DNA from: Chara braunii | Lineage: Eukaryota > Streptophyta > Charophyceae > Charales > Characeae | Length of the DNA stretch: 59,003 nucleotides | Direction: 5' to 3' | Assembly (NCBI GenBank): GCA_003427395.1 | Contig: BFEA01000473.1 | Coordinates: 55,143-114,145, forward strand | Shown here: positions 31,098-42,904 of the stretch, piece by piece | How the letters are laid out: the number at the start of each line of letters is the position of its first letter | How positions within the stretch are numbered: position 1 is the stretch's first letter | Program-made: the position numbers and the translations under genes | The notes under the pieces: generated by a model | The model's database searches: none | Told to the model about the DNA's origin: nothing | The model's input: the letters and a program-made list of their open reading frames with translations, nothing else

Positions 31098-34000
31098 TGT
31101 CGACCGGTAGAAGGGGTCTGCCGGCACGCCGTCCGAACCCTATGCCTCGCGTCACGTCTGTCACCCGCGAGAGGATCGGTCGGGGCTCCTGTAACCTGCA
31201 CAAAACATGTCAGTCCACATCCACGAAAACAAGGACCGTAGCAGACAGTGACCAATGCGAGACGAAACTCATGAAACACAGTTTGGAAGAAATAAACGAA
31301 GTGGTTGCATTCAGTCCAAAACAATGGGATGTGAAACACTAGTTCCGGCCTTGGCCATACATCTCGCCCCTGTGTCTGGAAAGTCCGTCTGAGTCCCCAC
31401 AGACCTAGTCAACAGACGTCGCCTTATCCTCCTCCCGATTGGGTGGCGCCTGTAACGCGCCCGTTGATCCCAAGGAACGGTGCTCGAACTCTAAGTGTCA
31501 GATGTAGCCTCTCTCGCCCATCGGGGCCACAGCTCCAAATCGACCGTGACCATGGTTCGGATGTACCCCTTCGGAAAGGCTCGGTTCAGATGTGCCTCCT
31601 CGGAAAGCCCGCTTCACGGTCGCACCTCTTCGGAAGGCCCGCTTCACGAAGCTACCCCTTCGGAAAGCCTGCTTCACGAAAGTACCAGTTCGCGAAGCGC
31701 TCTTCGGTCGTACCTCTTCGGAAAGCCCACTTCACGAACATACCCCTTCGGAAAGCCTGCCTCACGAAAGTACCATGTCGAGAAGTCCTCTTCGGTCGTA
31801 CTTCTTCAGAAAGCCTGCTTCGCGAAAGTCCCCCTTCGGGATAGTATCCCCTCGGTAAAGTACCTGCTCGATGAAAAATGCCCGCTCGGTAAAATACCCT
31901 CTCGGTGAAGGTGTCCGTTCAGTAAAGTGCTCGCCCGGAAAAGTACCCGGTCGGTAAAACGCCTGCTCGGTGAAAGTGTCCGCTCGGCGAAGTCTCCGCT
32001 CGGTAAAGTAACCGCTCGGTGAAGTATCCGCTTGGTAAAGTATCCGCTCGGTAAAGGTGCGCTCGGTGCAAGTGCCCCCTTCGGTAGAATACCCCTACGA
32101 AAAAATACCCCTCCGGTAAGCGCCTCTTCGGTGGAGTGCCCCCGGTAAAATGCCTCCTCGTGAAGTGTCCCCGGTAAAACGCCCCTTCGGCGAAGTGTCC
32201 CCGGTAAGTCGCCCCTTCGGTGAAATATCTCCTTCGTCGGGCCTGGCTCAGAGAGTGCCCCTTCACGGCCCCGACTCAGTCCGGTGACCCAATCTGGTCC
32301 CCTATGGCCCTGTTCGGTCGCTTGACAGTCTGACCGTGTCCTGATGACCCTCGCCCTTAGTAGTCTAACCTCGCTCGAAATGGGCCGATCGGCTCGATGA
32401 TCTGCTGCCTGTTCAGAAAGCCCATTCCGCCCAACGGCCCGAAAAGGGGCCCCAAAGGCGCCACCTTGCGTGATCCCCAATCCGGTATGAGCTCGAGCTC
32501 GATAACGTGTTGTAGTTCCCTAGCTCTCCGCTGCTCGTCCTCTGTGTGCGCGCGCGTGGGGGCGCACGAGTTCACGCGCCTTCCCTGTATCCCTGATCTG
32601 ATGTGTGCACATGCGTAAGTCTCCCCCGCTGCTCTGCACAGGCATGCGCTAGTGCACTGTTCCACACGGATATGTACCCGTGCGCGAATCCCCCCCCCCC
32701 CTGTTGTCTCGCCCGGGTTCCCGCGCAGTGGTGCTCAGGTGCCCGGATGTGTTAGCAAAGCCGCACAACTCCCTCTCCTGGCGCGCAAGTGCGTGCTCAC
32801 TTGTGCAGCTCCCCTGGCGGTTCTCTCTCCGCGTGTGCGCGGTTCCACCCTCTCTCTCTGTACGCGGATGCGCACAGGCGTGCACGTCTCCGCTACGTCC
32901 TCTCTCCCCGTGTGCGAATGCGTGCAGGCGTGCGCTGCTCCGCTGCGCTCTCCCTTCCCGTGCGCGGATGCGCGCAGGTGTGTGCAGCTCCGCTGTAGTC
33001 TTGTGCGAGGGTTCGGGCGGATGTGCGCAGCTCCGCTGCGCTCTCCCTTCCCGTGCGAGGATGCGCGCAGGTGTGTGCAGCTCCGCTGCGCTCTCCCTTC
33101 CTGTGCGCGGACGTGCACAGGTGTGCGCAGCTCCGCTGTGCTCTCCGCCCAATCCCAGAGGTGTGCCGCGTGTGTGCTGGTGCGCAAGCTCACCGTCCCT
33201 CCCTGCAGGTGCGCAGTGGGGCACTCGCGTGTACGTACCCACTGGTGCGCAGAAGGTCGCGCGCGATTGCGCGCGTGTGTGCTCGTACGTGCTGATGTCC
33301 CGGTCCGTCCGTACTTGCCCCACCTGGTCCCGCGCGGCTGGTTCGTGCGTGCTCCGTTGTGCATCTGGTCGAAGTCCGTGCGCCCCTGCTCGTGCATTGT
33401 CCAAGTCTGCCCGCTCCCCCGCGTGCGTGATCGGAGTCCTGTGCGTCTAGCTCCGCCTGTCCCGATCGTCTGTGTCGAGCGCCTCAAGTCCCTGGCGCCT
33501 GTGCGTGCAAACCCCGAATGCCCAATGCCCGGGCCCGGTTGGGCTTAAGTACTGCGTCGGGCCCTTCCCACAAGTGCTTGTGTGTGTGCCACGGCCTCAG
33601 GTGCATCGAAGCTGCGAAACACTTGCAGCGCCTCGGTACCGTGCCTGCGCCCGGGCCTGATTGGGCCCCTGAAAAGCCACCGACGGAGAGGGCCTTCTCG
33701 TAGGGAACTGGGCCCTCTGCAGCGGCCTGGTACCATGGCTAATCCCGAGCCTGTCCCAAGCCTGCCCGGGCCTAGGCGGTCCCCACGCAGCAGCGGTGCC
33801 GCTCTTAGGGAAAAATCCAGGCGGGCCCCGCAAGTGAAAATTGGACCCATCATTCAATTGGCCTAGCCGGGCCCCGCGTCCTATCGGGATCGTCCCTTCA
33901 GAGGAAGACTCAACCGGCCCAATGGGCCCCTTGTCCGCAGTGTCGGCCTGCGTCATGGTTGGTGAGTTGCGGCCGGATAAAGTAGGCTCCTTGATCGCAG

Positions 34001-34248
34001 CGTCGGCCAGCCTCGTGGTCGGTGTGTCCTGGTAAAGCGAAATAACGTCGATCACGGATACCGTCGCCCCGTTCTTGGTCGTGTCGTCCCACCGCATGGT
34101 TGGTAAATGTTGGTAACCGCGTTGGTCCCTGTGTTGGCCCGTCTCATGGTCGATGAAGCCCGGCCAGGTAGAATATTGTCGAGTGGGGTTGTCGTCGCGT
34201 GCCCTTGGAAAGGAAGTAAAGGGCGGCGTAGTATTTAGCTGCCCGACA
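31098..34248 (-). repeat. 5' LTR of element 3 (right copy)
   Basis: 3151 bp, direct repeat of 15807-18991. Differences: a 34-bp segment (about 17110-17145) is missing here, and units of the 50-bp minisatellite differ (for example around 32990-33020). Elsewhere near identity by eye. Confidence 0.92.
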
Positions 34249-34416
34249 CCGGGTCACGATGGTCCCAACCAGGTCGAGGTAGGCCTAGGAACCGTCGGTT
34301 CAGATTATAGTCCGGTAGGCCTAGTTAGACCCCACCAGACCCAATGGCTAGTTGGGTTACGCCAGGTACAGGTCCATCGGTAGGACCGGCTGGCGGCGCA
34401 ATTTACGCGCCACTTC

Positions 34417-34900
34417 ACTTTCAAATTCCGGAATCGAATCTGATCCGTTGGGGCTGATCGCTGATCAACGGTCCAGACCCGGAGGCACCAGTAGTACCGA
34501 GGCCGGCCCAGCACTATATCAGCTGGGTACCAGCCTCAGTGGGGGGGTTGATCTACAGGTCAGCGCAGTGTTTCGGCCTGTCTCTTATACACATCTAGAT
34601 GTGTATAAGAGACAGGGTGAGCGCAGTGTTTCGACGTTAGCATGAGCAGAGCAGCGGAGAGAATTAGCGCAGCAGCGAGGACTTTCAAATTCCGGAATCG
34701 GATCTGAACCGTTGGGGCTGATCGCTGATCAACGGTCCAGACCCGGAGGCACCAGTAGTACCGAGGCCGGCCCAGCACTATATCAGCTGGGTACCAGCCT
34801 CAGTGGGGGGGTTAATCTACAGGTTAGCGCAGTGTTTCGGCGTTAGCATGAGCAGAGCAGCGGAGAGAATTAGCGCAGCAGCGAGGAGGAATAGTGCAGC
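34417..34900. repeat. 264-bp tandem duplication around an adapter
   Basis: ACTTTCAAATTCCGGAATCG starts at 34417 and again at 34681. Both copies continue through ACGGTCCAGACCCGGAGGCA and CAGTGGGGGGGTT to AGCGCAGTGTTTCGG. The adapter sits inside the first copy and its two flanks repeat GCGCAGTGTTTCG. Most simply an assembly artefact. Confidence 0.85.
34578..34615. other. Second Nextera mate-pair junction adapter (assembly artefact)
   Basis: Same perfect 38-bp palindrome as at 2729-2766 (CTGTCTCTTATACACATCT plus its reverse complement). Not genomic. Confidence 0.97.
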
Positions 34901-35617
34901 AGCGATTTAGCGCAGCAGCGGAGTAGCGCCAGCCCTCTGGCCCAGCCCACGGCCCAGCGCCCAGCCCTGCAACACCATAGCTGCATCGCCAGGTACCAGG
35001 GAGAAAGGCTTCGCCTTTCCTCCCTCTTCTTCCTCCTCCGCTCTCTCTCTCTCTCTCTTCTCCTACCCTCTTAAGTCTAAGTCGACTCTTGGGTTACTCC
35101 TACTGGACTACTACGAGTATGAAGGATGGTTACGAGTTCTGATGATATTGGAGATAGCAACATTGAGACTGCAGGTTGAGGACTACTTTTGGGATCTGAT
35201 TTCATCTACCTCTGGAGATGTATCTTGACATTGTGAGATCGATATCTGAGACACTGTGAGACTCTGTATTCGTGACATTTCGGAATTTCGCTACTTCTGA
35301 CATTTCGAGATACTATTTTTGGAAGCATTGAGTTGAAGTCATCTTCCCTCTCCTCCTCCCTTCGTCTCTCCTCCCCTCCATTCATATGTGTATGAAAGTA
35401 GGCCCTGGCCTTTTCTTCCATGTCCAAGGCCAGGGCTTTCACACCACCGATGCATGTTTGTGAGAGATTGATTGCAGTCCGAGTCAGGTTTGCGTCAGTC
35501 CATGTGTATCAAGTCTTCCGCTGTAATTGTACTTACTGAGTCTTACTCTGTATTATCTGGTTGGTTCTGGGAATCTGCACCATACTTATGACTGTGTTTC
35601 ACGAGTATGCAACAGTT

Positions 35618-35629
35618 TGGTATCGGAGC
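35618..35629 (+). other. Primer binding site of element 4
   Basis: TGGTATCGGAGC, 3 nt after the LTR end ATGCAACA. It fixes 35614 as the inner edge of a 5' LTR. Confidence 0.85.
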
Positions 35630-36075
35630 AGACCAGCATTGGATGACTCATCATCAATTGATCGATTGATGTATCAAGCTGCTCAACTAGCGCTTGATCA
35701 ACCAATCGGTTGATTGATTGATTGATTATTTACACCTGTACTCTGTTATTATTATTCGCAAGTTGCAAAAAAAATAATTATTTTTCTTCTTACATAGTTG
35801 AGTAGGTCAGTTGAAATCTATTTTAAGGTTTGGCGGCTCTCTCCAAAATGCGCGCAATTAGGTAATCCCGCAATCGCGATTAACCTAACTAGCGCTTATT
35901 AGGGCTACTGCTAACCTAATCTAAAGATCTAACGACCTATCGGGCTACGGGAAGCGCCAGCCAGGCACCTCGCCCAATTAAGGCAGATCGGGCCTGAGCA
36001 CGGCCACATTCAACTGCAACTTAACTTTCACTTTTTGCAAATCGCATCTTTTTGGCGATTAAAGTTTGAATCTTT
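35630..36075 (+). other. Leader of element 4, first part
   Basis: No ORF. Contains repeated GATTGATTGATTG (35708-35728), an A/T run (35766-35785) and the target site of element 2. It continues at 45802. Confidence 0.7.
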
Positions 36076-36079
36076 ACAG
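36076..36079. repeat. Target-site duplication (left) of element 2
   Basis: ACAG before TGTAATGACC. ACAG recurs right after the 3' LTR at 45798-45801. Confidence 0.75.
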
Positions 36080-37466
36080 TGTAATGACCCGCCAAAAAAA
36101 CACAAACTGAGAACACTGCTGATTTCAGGGATTTGCCGCTCGAATGAATGCCTTGCTGAAATTCTCGCATTCTGATGTGATTTCCATGTCTGTGTGTGTG
36201 TGTGCGTGCCTGCTGGTTTGCATGCCTGTCTGAGTGCTTGTCGGTTGAGTGTGTGTGTGACCCGCAAGGGTACTTGTTGGTTGCAAGGCCCCGCAGGGCC
36301 GGTACTTACCTGTGGCCGTGACTGTGAGGGTTGCAGTGGGGGAAAACACTCGAGTAGCGGGGGTAGGCCCACGACACTTAGAGCAGAGGGGAAAAACACT
36401 CAAGTAGCAGGTAGGCCGGTACCACTGAAGTAGTGGTAGAAGTGTCGGGTATTGGAGGCCGAACAGAAGAAGACAAAAAGTTGGCATTTTTAGAGGCCCA
36501 GTAGCGGTAGGTTAGAGGTAGGCCGGTACCAGTCCAAGTAGCCCGGGTCTAGGTCCTGACTGGAGGTTAGCAGAGCCTGCAATGATGTTTCCCTCCGAAA
36601 GGGAGGCGGTACCGGTAGCCGGGAGGCCGCTCGGCCTAGGAAGTCACCGCCCAGGAGGCCAGGAGGCCGCTATATCTTTCGGAGGAGCAAGTAGCTCCTC
36701 CTCATTTGCGGTACGCAAGGATTGGCGACATGTTGCTGGCTGATACAACGCTGCTTGGAGGTGAAGGGCAACTGGCGCTCAGCCTGGCTATGGCGAGCAG
36801 CCCAGCTTGAGGAGGAGGAAGAAGGGGGCTAAGGAGAAGAGTGGCGAGGCACCTACCTGGCTATGGTGGACACTGTCTTCATCACCTTGTTGGGCGCTCC
36901 ATCTGGAAGGCCCTAGTTGGGGTAGTGCCGCACCAAGGAAGCTCGAGGCAGAGTCAGGCATGGTGGACCAGTGAGCAGCATCATAGCTGCTTTGGGTTGT
37001 CCTTTGGACAGGAGTGCAGCGCCATAGCTGCTTTGGGTTGTCCTTTGGGCAGGAGGGCAGGGCCCTCAGTAGTCCGCCATAGCCTATGCATGAGAGAGGA
37101 GGCAGAAGGAGGGAAGCCATAACTATGGTGGACTTGTTGTTGTTGTTATTGTTGAGTCAGCAGTAAGAGGGAACTTCGGATATTGATTCTGGTTCATCCG
37201 TTCATTGTTATTATGATTATTGGGAGAAGAATAAGAGTGGTGAAGTGAAGGAGGAGGAGGAAGGTGGAAAGAGAAGGGGGAATTGCCATGGTCTTGCTGG
37301 TGCATATCTTCTTCTTCTTCTTCTTCTTCTTCTTTTTCTTTTTTTTCTTCTTCTTTCTGTCTCCTCTGGTCTCTATCTCTTTGCAAGTGCTTTCATTTCT
37401 TTCGCTATTGACAGGCATTGTCTTTCATTGTGCATTTGCACTTTGGAAATGACCAGGATCGTAACA
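36080..37466 (+). repeat. 5' LTR of element 2
   Basis: Begins TGTAATGACCCGCC, ends GATCGTAACA. It includes GT-rich, GGTAGGCC-rich and (CTT)n (about 37311-37352) segments. It aligns with 44426-45797. Confidence 0.93.
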
Positions 37467-37468
37467 AC

Positions 37469-37480
37469 TGGTATCGGAGC
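37469..37480 (+). other. Primer binding site of element 2
   Basis: TGGTATCGGAGC, 2 nt after the LTR. Same 12-mer as elements 1 and 4. Confidence 0.87.
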
Positions 37481-38803
37481 GGACTTACATGCTGGCGAGA
37501 GGTGTTAGCCACCCTAAACCTACTTCCGAATTAGGTTAGGGCTAACCTAATCTCGGACTAGGGTTAGGAAGTTAGGGTTAATAGGGGTAGTGATGTATGT
37601 GGATACTGCCCACACCTGGTTAGGTCATGTAGGGTCGACATCAGACCTGACTAGGTTGCTTGAGTGATTGGATGGGGTGGCGAGACACAAAGGAGGCTGA
37701 TTGGAGTAAGCGAGGAGGGAGTAGAGAGTGAGAGGTACTCGCACCTGGAATCTGCAGTTCAAGAAGACATTGAGTGACTTTTGGGCTTCCCCTCGAGAGG
37801 GAGACTTGATCGGAGGCTGCCATATCTACATCGGAGAGCTGCAAGTTGCTACTTTGGTCTTCAGACATCGGCGGGGGATCCGGCGTTGAAACAAGGGTGT
37901 AGGAAGGCCCTCTTAGTCATGCTAGGACACTTCGTGTAGTGGTAGCTAGGCGTCAGGAGGACTTATAAGAGAGGGGGGTGAGTCGTTATCCATCTTTGGA
38001 GGCCAGGCCTCACAGGTAAGTGCCGTGTGAGCTGGCTATGCCCGTGGGAGGTTGCTTGGTGCTTCATGGCCTGTTGGGGTGCTGGGCTCTCTTCCTCTTC
38101 TCTGCGGTCCTGGTTGTGTGTGTGAGCATGTGGATTGCTTTCTCACCTGATGGATGGATGGATNATGTATCTGTTCTAAATGACATATCTTTCTACGGTG
38201 CAAGGTCTTTTCATTTCTGAACGGCTGTAGGGGTGAGTTCTTGCTGAAAGTTGTCTTTTCCTTTTCACTACGGTAGAGGCAGTTTGGGACTGACTTGGTA
38301 CACCTATCTCGTTGGTCCTGGTCCACAACCTACTTGGGACCTTCGGGACTCAGTGGGACCAGGCCCAACGGGACAGGACCTTTCGGGCCCAAATCTGTTG
38401 CGGTCAATGCATCTGTTTGTTGTGCTGAACTTGGGGGACATACGGCTAGCAAGGGCAATCCTTTCAAGGGGATCTTGAGTGGTCTTACTGCATGTTATCA
38501 CACACTGCCCCGCGTCTGGCTCGGCGACCGTCTGCACCCCTCGAAATCTCCATTGCTGCAGTTAGTTTTCTTTGGCTGATTTATTGTGGTACATGTACCC
38601 TGTCAGGTTAGACAAGAGGGGATCTCCAACTAATCTGATCGGGCCCGTTCGATTAGTCAGTCCTCTCTTCCGTTTTATTTTTTATTCTTTCCTGTATTCT
38701 GCTGCGTGCCATTCTCTAAGTCCAAATGAATTGCCGCTCCGGCTAGGAGTTCTACCTTCTACTCTTTGTGATTTACTGTTTGTTTCTTTTATCTGAACTA
38801 TCT
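37481..38803 (+). other. Untranslated leader of element 2
   Basis: 1.3 kb without a supported ORF. It has a perfect 10-bp inverted repeat ATTAGGTTAG-GG-CTAACCTAAT at 37530-37551, near the PBS. One N at 38164. Confidence 0.6.
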
Positions 38804-40739
38804 ATGTCTGGCATTGAGACGCGTGCGCAGGAAGCGGAAAGAGAGAGAAGGGAGAGAGAAGGTGTTCTCTTTGGGAACGTGAGGAAGGGCAAGAGGAGTG
38901 TTCGTCGAAACATGAGGAGAGAGCGGACCCCTCTTGAGAGATCTACTAACACCCCTTCCTCTAACATGGCAGACATCTCATCTGCCCAATGGAAGGCCAT
39001 GCTGGACGCAGCGGACGAGAACGAGAAACCGTTCTTTCAAAAACTTCATGACGATGCCGTACAGAGGGAAAGGGAGGCAGAGGCAGCAGGCAGAGCCACA
39101 AGCATTGCTGAACAGGTGGCCCTCCTTGTGGTTCCGGAATGGAATGATGACCGTTTCCGAGAGAAGATAGCTGCTGCCGTAGCAGCCTTGGTTCGACTGC
39201 GGACCCTGGAAGACCTTGAGTCCCGTGTGACAGCCTTGGAGCAGCCGAATCAAGAGCTGCAGGCTGAGATAGTCAGCCTCAAACAGTCCCAACTGTCTGC
39301 CCCCCGTCCTCCTAACCCTTGACCTGCTGCAGTCTCAGTCTCTCAACCTAACACAGTCCTCATGACGAGAGCAAGTGGAACTGTGACGAGCGCAGGAACC
39401 GGTGCCAACTCCTCAAGCGGCAGCGCGGGCAGTTCTGCACTGGTCATGTCCCAAATGGAGGAACTTCAGCCCAAAACACCACAGTTCTTACGTGCGTACA
39501 GTACAGCGGTCCCGTAGTGGACAAGCGGGGGGCCACTCTGCCGTCCAAGTACGACGGGAAAGGGGACATCACCTCTTGGATTCGCTCCATGTGCTCATAC
39601 TTCGAGGTACTGCGAACACCGCAGGAAGACCGAAGCATGTGCTCATACTTCGAGGTACTGCGAACACCGCAGGAAGACCGAAGCATGATCATGGGCACAA
39701 ATACTGAACCCGCCGTACGGAGTTTCATAGAACTCCAAGCTGTTACAGTAGGTTATGAGAGGATTGACCTGACTGAGTGGCTGAAGGTAACTCTGTACGC
39801 ACTCTTGAGGACCTTCTCATCATACGGTACCAAGATAAGCACGCTGCGCTCAAGGCAAGGTTGAAGCTTGAGGCCCTCAAGGGCCAAGCGTGGAGGACCT
39901 CCATGCAGGCTTTGGAACAGCACTTGACTGGTCTGTTCACCACTCCAAACCTGGGAATGACCGACGTGTCTTGCATGGATGTAGTCATGGGAGTGGCCCC
40001 TAAAGAATACCTCTCCCTGCTAGGACTCAAAGACCAGACCACTTGGCGAGAGCTAATGACGGATCTAGTCAACCTAGAGGCCAAGGATCTCGCCAGGCAT
40101 ACAAAGGCACCCGCTGCAGGTAGAAAATCACAACGCAAGCGGTATGGAAGCAGCCACCAGCTTGCCCTGCATGAACATCGGGAGGCTGAAGATCAGTCCT
40201 ACGCGGATGATCTGTCTCTAGATGACGATCTAGAGTCGGACTCCGATATGGGTTGTTCTACATCAGCCATTGAGTCTGACGTGAATGAAGAAGAAAACTT
40301 TAATGCATTCAAAAAGACTGCTTCAAGCAAGGGGCCTATAGCACACCTCCCCAAGAATGCGAAGATCCCTGAGAAACCGGAGGACGCTTCTACCAAACCT
40401 TGGGAAGCCCTCCGCATCAGTCAAAAGGAATGGGAAAGAAGATCCAAACTGCGCGTGTGTTTGCATTGTCAAAAGCCTGGGCATGCTGTGCAGGATTGTT
40501 ATCGTCTGCAGGGAAACATGCAAAGGGCGTCGAGGAGTCATCGGCACTCTCTACAGCAAGGGAAGCTGAACAAGTTGCAGGCCCTTCCAAGGAGCCTGAA
40601 TCTGATCAACAGCTTGCTCTTGAAGCCCGAACTGATGTTGCATCCAAGGCTGGCGCAGTCCCAGTACTTTACACTGAGCCTTGGGAAGACACTAAGGAAG
40701 TTGACTTCCACTCTCACCTGGAACATTGGCTGCAGCTAA
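38804..40739 (+). pseudogene. gag: gag of element 2 (broken into several frames)
   Basis: Start ATG at 38804 (MSGIETRAQEAERERRERE). A basic and coiled-coil-rich N-terminal part (FFQKLHDDAVQREREAEAAG; TLEDLESRVTALEQPNQELQ) meets an in-frame TGA at 39320-39322. A capsid-like segment resumes in other frames (39517-39864, GKGDITSWIRSMCSYFEVLR; then 39777-40739). It carries an in-frame 48-bp duplication (39589-39636 and 39637-39684). The zinc knuckle is intact: CLHCQKPGHAVQDC near 40460-40500. After it, reading moves to the protease frame, so the last 230 bp of this frame are probably not used. Gag packages element RNA. Confidence 0.82.
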
Positions 40740-42904
40740 CCTTCTTTAAGTTACTCATTAACCGCCGATACATCCATGTGCTGATTGATAGTGGCTCAAC
40801 GACTAATTTCTTTTCTCCTAACGGGATTCGTAACGCGGGCCTGGGAATGAAGCAAGTGGAGTTGCAGAACCCTTGTCAGACCCAGGTGGGCAGCCAAGAG
40901 GTTGTCACCTCAACACATGTTGTCAAAGGTGTGCGCGTCACTTTTGACAAGGATCGCACTGTCACACATGAGCTGAACTTTTATGTCATGGACAGGTGTC
41001 CGTTCGACGCGGTCATTGGTTTGGGTTGGTTAAAGGCTCATTGCCTAAGGACCACGTGGGCGGATAATCAGTTCGTGGTGCGTTACGCCAACGGGAACGA
41101 GCGTACCATTCTATTGGATGAGACGCGCGAGTCCCCTGTGACTCTTTTGAGTGCAAACAAATTCTGCAAATCAGTGCGCAGGCGCAAGGAAGTTGAGCAT
41201 GTATATGTAGCTCTTGTAAAGCCTCTCCATGTGCCTTCTACTTTTGCTGCATTTTCTACCTCGGAAAGTAAATCTACTTCTACCACCTCTTCTTCTATTC
41301 CATCTACTTCTACTGTGAATAATCACTCTACTTCTGATCCAAGCACTTCGAATCCAGTTGTAATTGCTGTAAATTTTCGATCTGATTTTCTTTCTCCCGA
41401 TGAGGATGATCCTCCACCGGAAATCCCAACAAACATTCGTCGTCTATTAGATTGATTCCCTGAAGTTCTGGCCGAACCTCGTGGAGTTTCCGAACGCCCG
41501 GTCAAACACAAGATCGAGATAATAGAAGGGAGTGTTCCTCCAAAAGGCTGCGTCTACCGTATTGGACAAGGCGAGTTGGAGGAGTTGAGGAGACAAATAG
41601 ATGACATGATCGATCGTGGATGGATTAGGCCTAGTGAGTCTGAGTTCGGTGCACCTGTCTTGTTTGTACCGAAGAAAGGAGGCAAACTCCGGATGCGTAT
41701 TGACTATCGTGGCCTGAATCGGATCACCAGAAAGAATGCTTATCCTTTGCCTCGCATAGATGATCTGCTAGATGCGGCAGGTGGGTGCAAGGTCTTCTCC
41801 AAGATCGACCTCAAGTCTGGCTACCACCAGATTGAAGTTGATCCGAGTGACCCGCACAAAACTGCATTCAAAACACGCGATGGGTTGTACGAATTCATCG
41901 TTATGCCCTTCGGTCTTACGAATGCACCAGCCACATTTCAGTGCCTCATGGACAAGGTTCTCCGCCATCAACTTAACAGGTTTGTTGTTGTTTACCTCGA
42001 TGACATCCTGATTTTCAGCAAGTCCATGGAAGAGCACGTCAAGCACCTTGAGGAGGTTTTGCAGGTCCTCAAGGAGGCACAGCTGCACCTCAACTCAGAG
42101 AAATCTGAGTTTGGAAGGGACAACGTCATCTATCTTGGGCACCGGTTGTCTGCAAACGGCCTTGAGCCGGAGGCAACCAAGGTTGAGGTCATACGAAAGT
42201 CGCCTCAACTGACAAACGTACGCGAACTGCATTCTTTTCAGGGTTTGGCCTCGTATTATCGGAAGTTTGTGCTCAAATTTTCTGTCATTGCTCACCCACT
42301 CTCGAGACTAACAAGTAAGAATGTTGCCTATGCGTGGTGTGAGAAATGTGAGACTGCGTTCCAAGCCTTGAAAGAGCCATTGGTGAGTCATCATGTGCTC
42401 CGCATTGCGGATCCCAACCTCACGTTCGTGGTTACTACGGAAGCGAGCCAGTTTGGGATTGGTGCAGTGTTGCAACAAGATGATAGTGATGGCCTACGTC
42501 CGCTCGAATATTACAGCAAACGCATGCCCAACCACAAGGTAGCTACCTCCACATACATGCGTGAGCTCTACGCCTTGCGCGAGGCGCTCACACATTGGAA
42601 GCACAGCCTCTTGGGTCGTCACTTCAAGGTCTACTCAGATCATCAGACCTTGCAATGGATTAAGACTCAAACTGATCTCTCCCCAACGCTGACCCGCTGG
42701 TTGCATGACATTGATGTGTACAATTTTGAACTGAAACATAAGAAAGGCTGTTATAATCGTGTTGCTGATGCTTTGTCGCGTCACCCTGAGTTTTTGACTT
42801 GCCTTGTCAGTTCGTATGACCTCCGAAGGAAACTGAAGGAGGATCTGGTCAAACACACCGCCAAGGATCCGGACCTTAGTCCCATCCTTGAGCAGCAAGG
42901 CTGA
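40500..42904 (+). pseudogene. pol: Protease-RT-RNase H of element 2 (one in-frame stop)
   Basis: The protease frame is open from 40400, but protein-like from about 40500. The active-site loop is intact: HVLIDSGSTTNFFSP (Asp codon 40787-40789). A Ser/Thr-rich linker ends at an in-frame TGA (41453-41455); the same frame goes on as FPEVLAEPRGVSERPVKHKI into [54 protein letters not shown] at 41993-42004. RNase H: FVVTTEASQFGIGAVLQQDD (the first catalytic Asp is Glu), YMRELYALREALTHW, VYSDHQTLQWI, NRVADALSRHPEF. The frame stops at 42902-42904 and integrase follows in another frame. Confidence 0.9.

Larger units (their letters stand above)
15807..34248 (-). mobile_element. Element 3: giant LTR retrotransposon, minus strand
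   Basis: About 18.4 kb. Direct repeats of about 3.2 kb (15807-18991 and 31098-34248) have TG...CA ends with a 5-bp inverted terminus (TGTCG/CGACA). On the minus strand the 5' LTR is the right copy, followed by a tRNA-Asp-like PBS (31081-31096). The G-rich PPT abuts the left copy. Coding order on the minus strand is an unknown ORF array (30216-25743), gag (25748-23195), protease, RT, RNase H and integrase (to about 19610): a Ty3-type order. The two LTRs are almost identical apart from minisatellite variation and one 34-bp indel. This indicates recent insertion, yet coding frames hold many stops. No target-site duplication was found (TTAGG left, CCGGG right). Confidence 0.9.
34249..35614 (+). 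repeat. 5' LTR of element 4, right piece
   Basis: From about 34870 to 35614 it matches the 3' LTR (52066-52881), including GATTTAG.GCAGCAGCGGAG, the (CT)n tract, GGCCAGGGCTTTCACACCAC and the end ATGCAACA. The part 34249-34870 has no counterpart in the 3' LTR and is inflated by a 264-bp tandem copy bearing an adapter. Left and right pieces minus that copy total about 1.17 kb, close to the element-5 LTR (1226 bp). Confidence 0.72.

Noticed and set aside
30515-31342. 275-codon + strand open frame
   Set aside because: It crosses the PBS and LTR edge of a minus-strand element and has no domain-like features.
37100-37450. Lys/Glu or Phe-rich open frames over the (CTT)n tract
   Set aside because: Microsatellite inside the element 2 LTR.
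37506-37590. Telomere-like TTAGGG/TTAGGGTT words
   Set aside because: Irregular, few copies, inside a retroelement leader next to a PBS; not a telomeric array.
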